Source of the DNA: Natrinema marinum
Lineage (GTDB): Archaea; Halobacteriota; Halobacteria; Halobacteriales; Natrialbaceae
Direction: 5' to 3'
Assembly: GCF_024296685.1 (NCBI RefSeq)
Contig: NZ_CP100763.1
Coordinates: 62,001 to 126,000 of the forward strand
DNA: 64,000 nucleotides
Under the pieces are notes generated by a model. The model searched no databases and had not been told where the DNA came from. It saw only the letters and a program-made list of their open reading frames with translations. This document shows, in pieces, positions 1-7,880 of this stretch. Each line of letters begins with the position of its first letter. The stretch's first letter is position 1. Position numbers and translations under genes: made by a program.

Positions 1-1
1 A

Positions 2-484
2 CGGGGATTCGTCACCGTCGCGTGTTCGGCCTGCGAGGAGTGGCCCGGCTTCACGTATCCGTTCCCGAAAAACGGGTTCGCGGGACGGAGCGCGGACGCG
101 GTCGCGCGCGAAACCGCGCGCCGCGCCCGGTTCCACGTCGGCTTGGCTCGGACCGGACAGTGTCCCTTCTGTGCGGGGACGACGACCGTCGATCCCTGCC
201 TCGAGGACGGGGCCGACGCCGTCGAGATCTCCTGTGATACCTGCACGTTCCTCGTCGGCATCGATCCGCTCTCGCCGCTGGTTCGGGACGGCCGCGTCGC
301 CGCGGTGCTTGCCGATATCGGCGTCGACCTCGAGCGCCCGGACTGGGAACTTCCCGAGCCGACGGTACGGATCGAGTCCCGAGAGCCGGTCCGAATCGCG
401 CTCGCGGTCGAGGGCGATACCGGAACGGTGACGATCGTCGTCGACGGCTCGCTCACCGTCCGATCGATCGATGTCGATCGGTAG
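2..484 (+). CDS. ArsR-type transcriptional regulator, C-terminal part
   Basis: The reading frame is open from the left edge of the window, so the N-terminus lies outside. What is seen is about 160 residues with three CxxC pairs: ACSAC near the edge, CPFC about 45 residues later, and CDTC after that. They are followed by an acidic beta-rich tail. In haloarchaea this tail is typical of ArsR-family winged-helix proteins that carry a C-terminal zinc-ribbon-like domain. The DNA-binding half is not visible, so the regulator call is inference from that resemblance. A TTG at 143 could serve as a start but would cut through the cysteine-rich part, so the upstream extension is preferred. Confidence 0.6.
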   Translation, partial: RGFVTVACSACEEWPGFTYPFPKNGFAGRSADAVARETARRARFHVGLARTGQCPFCAGTTTVDPCLEDGADAVEISCDTCTFLVGIDPLSPLVRDGRVAAVLADIGVDLERPDWELPEPTVRIESREPVRIALAVEGDTGTVTIVVDGSLTVRSIDVDR

Positions 485-593
485 TCGACCCGCGCGTTCT
501 CCGGCCGGCTTCGGTAGCGGCCGATCGAGTCGGTCGTGACGCGTGTTCACCACACCGTGAGTGTCGTCGTTCTCGGACTGTTGCCGAAGTGAT

Positions 594-603
594 GTTTTTA
601 AGG
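594..603 (+). promoter_or_regulatory. TATA-like box of the pspA gene
   Basis: TTTTTAAGG lies about 28 nt before the ATG at 627. This spacing fits a leaderless haloarchaeal transcript starting at or just before the start codon. Confidence 0.6.
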
Positions 604-626
604 CCGGAGATCCATACGTTGCGAGT

Positions 627-1475
627 ATGGGCATCCTCTCTCGGACCTCCTACGTCATCCGGTCGAAGCTCAACTCGATACTCAACCGGGCCGAGGATCC
701 GACCGAAACGCTGGACTACTCCTACGAGCAGATGCGAGACCAGCTCCAGCAGGTCAAACGCGGTATCGCCGATCTCACCACGCAGAAAAAGCGCCTCGAG
801 ATGCAAAAGCGCCGCCTCGAGGAGAACGTCGACAAACACAACGATCAGGCCCGCACCGCCGTCCAGCAGGGCCGAGAGGATCTGGCGCGACGCGCCCTAG
901 AGAAGAAGAAGACGAAGATGAACCAGATCGAGGATCTGGAGCGCCAGATCTCCGATCTCCAGAGCCAGCAGGACAAGCTGATCAAGCAAAAAGACGAACT
1001 CCAGACTCGCATCGAGGAGTTCCGCACGAAAAAGGAAACGATGAAGGCGCGCCACGAGGCCGCGAAGGCCAGTTCCTCGGTCTCGGAAGCGATGACCGCA
1101 ACCGGCGAGGAGTTCGAGGACGTCGGCCGCGCAATCGAACGCGCCGAGGAACAGACCGAGGATATGGAGGCCCGCGCTGCCGCGATGGACGAACTCCACG
1201 AATCCGGCGCGTTCGAGGACGTCATGTCCGACAAAGATGACATCGACCGCGAACTCGAGCAACTCGAGACCGACAGCGGCGTCGAGGCCGAACTCGAGAC
1301 GCTCAAGTCCGAGGTCGGCGCGGGCGAGACCGACTCGGACGCCGAGCCCGAGGCCGATACGGAGACCGAACCGGCGGCGGACGCCAGCGAGGACGAACTC
1401 ACGGAACTCGAGGCAGACGATCAGGAAGACGTCGAGGCCGAACTCGCGGAGCTACAGGACGAGGAGAACGCTTAA
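627..1475 (+). CDS. pspA: PspA/IM30 (ESCRT-III-like) family protein
   Basis: A 282-residue, almost wholly alpha-helical protein starting MGILSRTSYVIRSKLNS, the amphipathic N-terminal helix typical of PspA/Vipp1. Long coiled coils rich in Glu, Lys and Gln follow (about residues 25-190), then a very acidic disordered tail (about 215-282) of Glu/Asp/Ala/Thr. The family assembles into ESCRT-III-like polymers on the cytoplasmic membrane and protects it under envelope stress; in haloarchaea such proteins respond to salt. An upstream GTG at 561 is in frame, but ATG at 627 matches the family start and sits 28 nt after a TATA box. It is monocistronic by spacing. Confidence 0.92.
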   Translation: MGILSRTSYVIRSKLNSILNRAEDPTETLDYSYEQMRDQLQQVKRGIADLTTQKKRLEMQKRRLEENVDKHNDQARTAVQQGREDLARRALEKKKTKMNQIEDLERQISDLQSQQDKLIKQKDELQTRIEEFRTKKETMKARHEAAKASSSVSEAMTATGEEFEDVGRAIERAEEQTEDMEARAAAMDELHESGAFEDVMSDKDDIDRELEQLETDSGVEAELETLKSEVGAGETDSDAEPEADTETEPAADASEDELTELEADDQEDVEAELAELQDEENA

Positions 1476-1651
1476 CCTGATGACAGCCAGCGGTGCCGTG
1501 TTCCGGATAGCGGGCCGCGTCGGACGGTCACGGGCCACCGGTGTCGCCCAGTCAGTCGCCCAGTTTCTCATGGTCGTTCCACTCCGTCCGTCACTCCCGT
1601 TCCGTGCGACCGGGAGAAACGGTTACCATCGTCCGTGAATAACCCCTTCGT

Positions 1652-1996
1652 ATGACCGAAACAGCGACGTTTGATTCCCTCTCGCTGACCAATCAGGTGG
1701 TGCTGCTGGGTGTCGCCGACCTCGCCGCCGACGGCGAAACGCCGATCCAAACCCACACCGTTCGACAGCACTGCCAGCAACACCTCGAGGACGTAGACAC
1801 GGAGGTCGTCGGGACGATCACCGAGGTCGACGTCATCCGGTCGCTGTACCGACTCGAGGACGCGGGGCTCGTCGAGGAACGCGAGCCGTCGTCGACGACC
1901 CCCACCGGCAAGGGGCGGCCGGCGTACTCGCTGGCCGTGAGCGTCGATGCCGTGTACGACGGGGTCGCCGACGCGCTGTTACAGGGGACAGACTGA
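1652..1996 (+). CDS. winged-helix DNA-binding protein, small
   Basis: A 114-residue protein with a predicted winged helix covering most of its length. An N-terminal helix (SLTNQVVLLGVADLAADG) is followed by a recognition region around residues 35-70 and a wing near 80-95 (TPTGKGRPAYSL). The opening helix and the 'DGETPIQTHTVRQHC' stretch resemble the C-terminal winged helix of archaeal Orc1/Cdc6, but there is no AAA+ domain, so it is not an origin-binding ATPase. Role unknown; a regulator is the simplest guess. It stands alone between pspA and a convergent lipoprotein gene. Confidence 0.75.
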   Translation: MTETATFDSLSLTNQVVLLGVADLAADGETPIQTHTVRQHCQQHLEDVDTEVVGTITEVDVIRSLYRLEDAGLVEEREPSSTTPTGKGRPAYSLAVSVDAVYDGVADALLQGTD

Positions 1997-2029
1997 GTCG
2001 CGACGCGATGTGACGTGGTCGACCGCCGA

Positions 2030-2536
2030 TCACGTCGGCGTTCCCAGAACCGCGATATCGTAGCTCGCGACATCTGCGGGGGCCTCGAGGACGATGACCT
2101 GAAACGCCCACGTCGAGCCGGCGTTGAGGTCGCCGGTAGTGGCGAGATACCGGCCGAGGAGGGTTCCCGTGTCGTCGTAGACTCGCGTCCGCACTTCGGC
2201 GGTCCGGATGCGACTGCTGCCGTCGTTTTCGACCGTTCCCTGGATAGTCGAGCCGAGATAGCCACTCTCGAGGACGAACTCGTGGTCGAGCAACGCGAGA
2301 GAGCCAAGCGGCGTGACCGACGTGCTCGACTGCTGGGTGGCCAGCGCCGCTGCCGTCGCCATCTCGCTCGTCGATCGGCTGGCGTTAGCACTGACGTTCC
2401 CGATGTCGACGGTGCCCTCCTCGTAGGTCGGCTCGCCGCCGAGGCCGCCGCCGCTACAGCCCGCGATCGCGGCCGCGATCCCCGTACCGACCGACGCGAG
2501 AACGCGCCGTCGGCTCGCGGGCCCCGACCCGGTCAT
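2030..2536 (-). CDS. Tat-exported lipoprotein with FxLYD-type domain
   Basis: A 168-residue protein with a twin-arginine motif (RRR at residues 9-11), a hydrophobic h-region and a lipobox AGC near residue 26. It should therefore be a lipid-anchored extracytoplasmic protein. The mature part holds one beta-sandwich of about 100 residues with the features of FxLYD/DUF3426-type domains: an acceptor strand (LVL-like), 'GTVENDGSS', then 'VRTRVYDDTGTLLGRY'. No enzyme motif is seen. Convergent with the winged-helix gene at 1652-1996. The target of this domain is unknown. Confidence 0.85.
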   Translation of the reverse strand: MTGSGPASRRRVLASVGTGIAAAIAGCSGGGLGGEPTYEEGTVDIGNVSANASRSTSEMATAAALATQQSSTSVTPLGSLALLDHEFVLESGYLGSTIQGTVENDGSSRIRTAEVRTRVYDDTGTLLGRYLATTGDLNAGSTWAFQVIVLEAPADVASYDIAVLGTPT

Positions 2537-3186
2537 CGCTGTCGGACCCGCGTCCGCGAACAGTTACCGTTACCGAGCATATCCCGTATCAACGATCCGG
2601 GCGCATTTCAGTGCCGCCCTTGAAGAGGCAGCGATCGGGCCGCTTGCCATCCGGGGAGGTCGTGTCGCGGCTGAACGTTCGATCGTTCGACCGCCGGGAT
2701 CGTCGGCCTAGCCGCGCCGGCCCGGCCGTACCACGAGTTGACCCGCGGGCCGTCGTTACTCGGCCATAGACGTGTGCAACGCACCCCTATCGTCGGGGCG
2801 ATGGAACGTCTCGGTATGGGTTCCCCGGAGAGCGACGAGCCGCTCGAGACCGACGGAGCCGATATCACCGGCTCGAGCGTCAACATCGTGGCGCTGCCCG
2901 ACGTCGCCATCGGACTGATCGTCGTCGTCCTCTCGCCGCTGTCTCCTCGCATCGTTCATCCTCCGGACGACGACGATCACCTGCCGGACCGCGTCGACCG
3001 GGCCGATGCTCCCCAGAAGGACCCCGAGGAAGGGCCGTTCGACGGACACTATGGCGACGACCGGTCGCTCGCGTTCACCGGAGCCCGCGGTCGCCGACGG
3101 CTGCCGTCGGCCGGTCGCCACGGAATCGTCGCCTGCAGACGTGCCAGAAGTATTTCCGCGCGGTCGTGGTACCTCGAGCGCGTACG
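2537..3186. other. 650-nt gap without a convincing gene
   Basis: The only reading frame that looks at all coding is on the plus strand from ATG 2816 (or 2801). It gives an acidic N-terminus, one predicted membrane helix (LPDVAIGLIVVVLSPL, about residues 30-45) and a DDDD stretch. It runs on to 3190 with an Arg-rich, non-haloarchaeal-looking end. It may be the 5' part of a decayed small membrane-protein gene. A minus-strand frame (2756-3121) is less likely. Confidence 0.3.
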
Positions 3187-4224
3187 ATGAGCGGCGACGG
3201 CACCCAGCCGAGCGATACGATGGCCCAGCGCAGCGACGCTCCGACGCTGAAACAGCGACTGCTGCTGGATACGAGCCGCTGGCTCATCGCTGCCGGGCTG
3301 ATGCTGTTCGTCTTCGGCGGGCTACTCGTCGCCGCCCGGTTCAGCCCCGTCTCGCTTCGTCTGCTCGTGCAGACCGGCGACCCGATCGAGACCGCGTTTC
3401 AGGCGCTCGTGACCGCGTTGATCACCGGCGTCACGCTCGTCGTGACGATCAACTCGCTGGTCCTCTCGCAGGAACTGGGCGCCGTCGAGGACCAGCGCGA
3501 GCGACTCGAGGGGGCGATGGACTTCCGGGAGGACGTTGAGTCGTCGATCGACGCGCCGATCAGCCCGCCGGAGCCGGCCTCGTTCCTGCAGGCGATCGTC
3601 GCCGCCTCGCAGGAGCGAGCGAACGGGTTCCGGTCGGCCGTCGCCGAGAGTCACGACGAGACGTTCGTCGACCGGGTCGACGACTTCGTCGACAACCTCA
3701 CCTCCCACGCGGACTCGATCCGCGACGAACTCGAGGCCGCCCAGTTCGGCACCTACGACGTGCTCAAGGCGGCGCTGGACTACAACTACTCCTGGAAGAT
3801 CTTCCGGCTGCGCCGGATCGAGGACGCCCACGCGGACGCGTTCGACGACGAGACCGGGGACCGATACGACGAGTTGCTCGAGACGCTGGAGCTGTTCGGC
3901 CTCGCGCGCGAACATTTCAAGACGCTGTACTTCCAGTGGGAGCTGATCAACCTCTCGCGGGCGATGATGTACGTCGCCGTGCCCGCGCTGGTGGTCACGC
4001 TGTCGATGCTGTTCTTTTTCGACGCGAGCGCCGTCTCGGGGACGCTGCTGGGGACCGACGCGCTGGTGTGGGTCGTCGCGCTGGCGGTGACCGTCGCCGT
4101 CACGCCGTTTCTCCTGTTGATCGCTTTCATCCTGCGGATCGCGACGGTCGCAAAGCGGACGCTTGCGATCGGGCCCTTCATCCTCCGGGACTCGAGTCGC
4201 GGAGAGGAGATCGACTGGGAGTGA
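3187..4224 (+). CDS. four-helix integral membrane protein, unknown family
   Basis: A 345-residue protein. Two membrane helices near residues 30-52 and 68-95 are followed by a soluble helical domain of about 145 residues rich in Asp/Glu, and then two more helices near 262-282 and 295-318. The loop before the third helix (HFKTLYFQWELINLSRAMMY) is similar in sequence and position to the protein at 52141-53571, so the two are paralogues of one architecture (2 TM, cytoplasmic domain, 2 TM). No known catalytic motif. ATG 3187 is preferred over 3166 because the extra residues are Arg-rich and not part of the shared core. Function unknown; a channel- or sensor-like role is speculation. Confidence 0.85.
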   Translation: MSGDGTQPSDTMAQRSDAPTLKQRLLLDTSRWLIAAGLMLFVFGGLLVAARFSPVSLRLLVQTGDPIETAFQALVTALITGVTLVVTINSLVLSQELGAVEDQRERLEGAMDFREDVESSIDAPISPPEPASFLQAIVAASQERANGFRSAVAESHDETFVDRVDDFVDNLTSHADSIRDELEAAQFGTYDVLKAALDYNYSWKIFRLRRIEDAHADAFDDETGDRYDELLETLELFGLAREHFKTLYFQWELINLSRAMMYVAVPALVVTLSMLFFFDASAVSGTLLGTDALVWVVALAVTVAVTPFLLLIAFILRIATVAKRTLAIGPFILRDSSRGEEIDWE

Positions 4225-4304
4225 CGTTGCGGGGCGGTCGTCCGGCGGGGACGCTTGCAGGCGTCAGTCACGAGGCTTTTCGGCCGCAGTCCGAACCGGC
4301 GGCC

Positions 4305-4439
4305 ATGTCCACGGCCTCCGACACTACCGACTCCCAGCAGTGCCCGACCTGCCAGACCGAAAGCGATCCGTTTTACGCCTACTGTCGGCAGTGTCTCGCG
4401 GAGTTACCGTCGAAATCGTCGACCCGGTCGATCGTGTGA
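4305..4439 (+). CDS. small zinc-ribbon protein (44 aa)
   Basis: A 44-residue protein with CPTC at residues 13-16 and CRQC at about 28-31. The two CxxC knuckles should bind one zinc, and the tail is short and polar. Small single zinc-finger proteins of this type are common in haloarchaea and several act in regulation or biofilm and lipid phenotypes, but the role of this one cannot be read from sequence. It lies 80 nt after the membrane protein and 62 nt before the kinase gene, so co-transcription is possible. Confidence 0.6.
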   Translation: MSTASDTTDSQQCPTCQTESDPFYAYCRQCLAELPSKSSTRSIV

Positions 4440-4501
4440 CCCTCACGGCGCACCGTCCCCGAATCGACTCATTGGTATGGCGGCGTCCGCTACCGACGGC
4501 C

Positions 4502-4948
4502 GTGATCGTCGTCGTCTGCGGGCCGCCGGGTGCGGGGAAGACCACCCTCGCGACCCGAGTTCGGGACCGCCTCGAGGCGCGAGCCGTCCCCGTTCGGCTC
4601 TTTCACTCGGACGACTTCTCGAGTCGCACCTACGACCAGTTGTCCGAACGGGTCCGCGACGCGCCGCCGGCGGCGGTCACGCTGGTCGACGGCACGTTCT
4701 ACCGCCGCGAGTGGCAGCGCCGGTTCCGGGCGCTCGGCGACGTTCGGTTCGTCCACGTGACCGCGAGCCTCGAGACTTGCCTCGAGCGCAACCGCCGCCG
4801 CACCGATTCGATCGACGAACAGGGCGTTCACGTCGTCTACCGCGAGTTCGAGAGCCCCGACGCCGATCTGGTGATCGACACCGACCGCCGTGACCCCGAC
4901 GAGGCGGTCGACCGGCTCGCCGTGGCGCTCGAGACGTGGCCGGAGTGA
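4502..4948 (+). CDS. P-loop small-molecule or tRNA kinase-like protein
   Basis: A 148-residue protein with a Walker A motif GPPGAGKT at residues 8-15, a 'FHSDDF' strand near residue 37 and a 'VDGTF' segment near 63. A lid-like 'CLERNRRR' follows. This is the layout of the AAA_33/gluconate-kinase-like kinases and of the kinase core of L-seryl-tRNA(Sec) kinase. The protein is shorter than PSTK and has no extra tRNA-binding domain, so the substrate is open. The start is uncertain: GTG 4502 sits right at the first beta strand, and TTG 4472 would add ten residues. Confidence 0.75.
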   Translation: MIVVVCGPPGAGKTTLATRVRDRLEARAVPVRLFHSDDFSSRTYDQLSERVRDAPPAAVTLVDGTFYRREWQRRFRALGDVRFVHVTASLETCLERNRRRTDSIDEQGVHVVYREFESPDADLVIDTDRRDPDEAVDRLAVALETWPE

Positions 4949-5065
4949 CGGCTGTAGCGACGACGGCGGTCGCCGTCGTGTCTCCGTTCACGGCTCCGCG
5001 GTCTCGCTTCTACCCGATCGACTGTCACCCTAATGTTCAACACAGTATCCCTCGTTCTTCCGAGT

Positions 5066-5266
5066 ATGGAATTCAGAAACTGGCTCCGCTGCCCGGCCTG
5101 TTCCACGGCCGAGGCAGTGAGTGTCCTCGCCTACGGGACGGAGGTCGTCCTCGAGTGCTACGAGTGTGGCCACACGGGCGAGTTCACTCTCGGCCGAGAC
5201 ATCCCGTTTCAAGATGTGGCGGACGGGGTGGCCGACGGTGGCTTCGACGACGGCCGTCCCGAGTGA
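5066..5266 (+). CDS. small zinc-ribbon protein (66 aa)
   Basis: A 66-residue protein with CPAC near residues 9-12 and CYEC near 31-34, joined by a short beta hairpin (VLAYGTEVVLE). This is the classic zinc-ribbon layout seen in archaeal RNA polymerase-associated and translation factors. The C-terminal 25 residues are acidic and probably disordered. ATG 5066 is chosen over the upstream start at 5033 because the ribbon begins directly after it. No partner can be named; the neighbours are a kinase and a TrmB regulator. Confidence 0.7.
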   Translation: MEFRNWLRCPACSTAEAVSVLAYGTEVVLECYECGHTGEFTLGRDIPFQDVADGVADGGFDDGRPE

Positions 5267-5606
5267 ACGGTACCCCTCGTTGGGATTCCAGTGAGTGCCA
5301 GCTGCTCGAGCCTCTCAGCGGTCGTAGGAATGTCACTCGAGGTAGTGAGAATGCGCAACTGCGTGTGGACTGACCGATGTCCGTTCTGGTGAGAATGGTG
5401 AGCCCCGGTGTGGTTGGGCCATAGCGGGACTCACCAGTCGCACCTTATTGGTGGACCGCCAAATAGATTGTGTGACTATTCGAGTAACAAATCGGCCGTA
5501 CCCCGGTTCGCGAAACGGCTACTTCTACCGGTGAAAACCAGAGAGATGAACCCTTTTGCATCTCCGCGTCCTACGTTGCATGATCGGATATGTTCGTGGT
5601 TGGGCC
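5267..5606. other. 340-nt intergenic region before the TrmB gene
   Basis: No gene is seen. The stretch is more AT-rich than its surroundings and should hold the trmB promoter. The 13-mer GTGGTTGGGCCAT occurs twice, at 5410-5422 and 5596-5608, the second copy running into the ATG of the regulator gene. Confidence 0.5.
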
Positions 5607-6422
5607 ATGACACAAGACGAAACGATACAAAAGGCGACCGAGTTGCTACAGGATCTCGGGCTGCAGGAGTACGAAGCGCGCTGTTTCGTGGCGCTGAACC
5701 AGCTCCCGAGTGGAACGGCCAAGGAGATCCACGAGATCTCCGGGGTGCCGCGGACGAGGGTATACGACGCGATTCGCGTCTTGGAGACGGAGGGCTTGGT
5801 CGAAGTTCAACACTCCAATCCGCAGGTGTACCGTGCCGTCGATATCGATGAGGCCACGCAGACCCTCCGAAGGAAGTACACGAATCGGATCGAAACCCTC
5901 GAAACCCACCTCAAGAACACGGACGTTCGGAAGACCGAGGAGAAAGATCACGTTCAGGAAGTCTGGTCGTTGTCCGGCAACGACGCGATCGAGTCGCGGA
6001 TGCTCGAGCTGATCGACGGCGCGGAGTCGGAGATCGCGCTCGTCGTCGTCGACGAAGCGATCCTATCCGAGACGCTGTTCGACGAACTGGCGGAGGCAGC
6101 GAAGAGCGACCTCTCGATACTGCTCGGCGGAAAGACCGACGCGATTACGGACCGGTTCGGATCGGAACTACCGACCGTTCGGATTTTCGAAACGAGTCTC
6201 GACTGGCTGACCGGGATGCCGGGCGAGGAGGCAGTCGCAGTCAGCCGCATTCTGCTCGTCGACCGTGAGGTGCTCCTGATCGGCTCGTACTATCCGGACG
6301 ACAACGAGGCGAAAGCGAAAGAACAGGCCGTGTTCGCGCGCGGCCTCGAGAACGGGATCGTCGTCCTGCTTCGCCGCCTGATAACGATGGGGCTCTCGAC
6401 CGTCGGCGATCCGACGGACTGA
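5607..6422 (+). CDS. TrmB-family transcriptional regulator
   Basis: A 271-residue protein. Residues 5-75 are the TrmB winged helix ('LGLQEYEARCFVALNQL', then 'SGVPRTRVYDAIRVLETEGLVEV'). A helical linker comes next (about 85-115), then an effector-sensing domain with the PLD-like fold typical of the family. TrmB proteins control sugar and central-carbon genes in archaea by binding a sugar or metabolite. No sugar transporter lies next to it, so the regulon is probably elsewhere. ATG 5607 fits the domain start; earlier starts only add unrelated residues. Confidence 0.9.
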   Translation: MTQDETIQKATELLQDLGLQEYEARCFVALNQLPSGTAKEIHEISGVPRTRVYDAIRVLETEGLVEVQHSNPQVYRAVDIDEATQTLRRKYTNRIETLETHLKNTDVRKTEEKDHVQEVWSLSGNDAIESRMLELIDGAESEIALVVVDEAILSETLFDELAEAAKSDLSILLGGKTDAITDRFGSELPTVRIFETSLDWLTGMPGEEAVAVSRILLVDREVLLIGSYYPDDNEAKAKEQAVFARGLENGIVVLLRRLITMGLSTVGDPTD

Positions 6423-6485
6423 CGGGTAGCTCGAGGAGCGATCTGACGAGAGGCCGGGCCCAACCGACTGCGACTGGGAGCTGCT

Positions 6486-6732
6486 GAGCCGGTAGGGATG
6501 CTCAGCCGTGTCGCTGGCGTAGGTGAGGGCGGGGTGGAGCGCCACCGCGACGGTCAGCAGGCCGACGTTCCACCAAGGCGAGTTGTACCAGATCAGGTCG
6601 ATCTCGAACGGATCGGAGAGCCCGACCTCGTCGGGCGTCCGACCGGGGACGAGGTGGTCCGGCAGCGCGTCCCGGCCGATGCCCGGAGCAACGCTTGTCG
6701 GATACCGTTCGGATCGTCGGTACCGTCGCGCA
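6486..6732 (-). pseudogene. frameshifted remnant of a small membrane protein gene
   Basis: On the minus strand an ATG at 6732 opens a coding-like frame (MRDGTDDPNGIRQALLRASAG). The sense then continues in a different frame from about 6668 (LPDHLVPGRTPDEVGLSDPF, later 'WWNVGLLTVAVALHPALTYA'). The second part has GC-rich third positions and ends with a predicted membrane helix. Joining the halves needs one frameshift, and no intact frame spans both. The 409-nt gap between the TrmB gene and the response regulator holds no intact gene. Confidence 0.35.
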
Positions 6733-6831
6733 TACCAACTGATCGACATCGACCGCCGGCACGAAACCGTGTTGCCGATGAGCCGGACAGTCCGCCCAGT
6801 GGTGTGCCGACCAGCGGCCGCTGTCGACCGG

Positions 6832-7752
6832 TCAGTTAAACTCGGACTCGAGGACGGTCGCCAGTTCGCGGTCGCTCATCCCGACCGCCAAGCCGTCGTC
6901 TCGCCCGTCACCGTCGGCGACGTACTGCTCGGGGGTCTCACAGGTAAAGCCGTAGATGCCGATCGCGCCGTCCTCGAGGTCGATGCGACCGTCGCCGTCG
7001 GCTTCGAGCCAGGCGTAGTCGTCGCCCGACGGCAGCAATTCGCCGACCGGCTCGAGCTTCCCTGCTTCGAGCAGCGCGTCGATCTCCGACGCCAGCGCGC
7101 CCGCGACCGAGACGTGTACCTCGCGGTCGTCCGCGGCCGTGTCCGCGCCACCGGTGTACAGTTCGTAGACGACGGCCCGGTCGTCGACCGCGGCGACCTC
7201 GAGACGGTCGTAGGACCAGCGAGCCGCAAAGCGCCGAAACAGCGGGTTCTCCTCGGGCCGATCGAGGTGGTACTCGAGCAGGCTGGCCTTGCGGGCGTCG
7301 GTGTAGGGCTCCAAGGCGGTGGCCGCATCGAGGCGAACGAGCAGGGAGAGTTGCTTGACGAGCGTCTCCTTGTCGATCGGCTTGACCAGATAGTCGTTGA
7401 GCGGGAGCGTGATGATGTCGTGTTCGGGGGCGACGGCGGTGATCATCACGGTGATCGCGTCGAACCGGGCGGTCACGGCGTCGAGCAGTTCGCGGCCCGG
7501 TCCGTCCGGCAGCCGCCGGTCGAGCAGCGCGATATCGAGCGTCGAGCACGACTCGAGCGCCGCCGTGCCGTCGGCGACCGAGTGCGCGACGGTGACGGTG
7601 GTCTCGCCCCCGCAGCAGTCGTTTACCCAGACGCGAAGGAGCTCCGCGAGTTCTTCGTCGTCCTCGACGATCAGTACGTGCCGAGGGGTCGTCTCGGGCG
7701 GGTCTGTCCCGGCGGCCGCATCGGCGACGGCGTCGGATGAGTCTGCAGGCAT
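6832..7752 (-). CDS. response regulator receiver protein
   Basis: A 306-residue protein. Residues 25-145 form a CheY-like receiver domain: acidic pocket Asp31/Asp32, phospho-acceptor Asp78 (ALLDRRLPDG), a Thr at about 105 (MITA) and Lys124 (YLVKPID). A helical segment and a C-terminal domain of about 120 residues without a recognisable DNA-binding motif follow. This resembles haloarchaeal receivers with HalX-like or unknown output domains. No histidine kinase gene lies nearby, so it probably works with an orphan kinase. Transcribed alone and away from the TrmB gene. Confidence 0.88.
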   Translation of the reverse strand: MPADSSDAVADAAAGTDPPETTPRHVLIVEDDEELAELLRVWVNDCCGGETTVTVAHSVADGTAALESCSTLDIALLDRRLPDGPGRELLDAVTARFDAITVMITAVAPEHDIITLPLNDYLVKPIDKETLVKQLSLLVRLDAATALEPYTDARKASLLEYHLDRPEENPLFRRFAARWSYDRLEVAAVDDRAVVYELYTGGADTAADDREVHVSVAGALASEIDALLEAGKLEPVGELLPSGDDYAWLEADGDGRIDLEDGAIGIYGFTCETPEQYVADGDGRDDGLAVGMSDRELATVLESEFN

Positions 7753-7880
7753 ATCTGTCGGTCACTCGCTGGAAGCGGTTGCTGGGGACCCTTTCGGCTC
7801 GGTCCGTAAATAGCTCTAGAGGTCGCTGTTCACGTCGGTGACACGAGCGGCGTCTCGAGGCCCGTCGACTCGGGACACCC

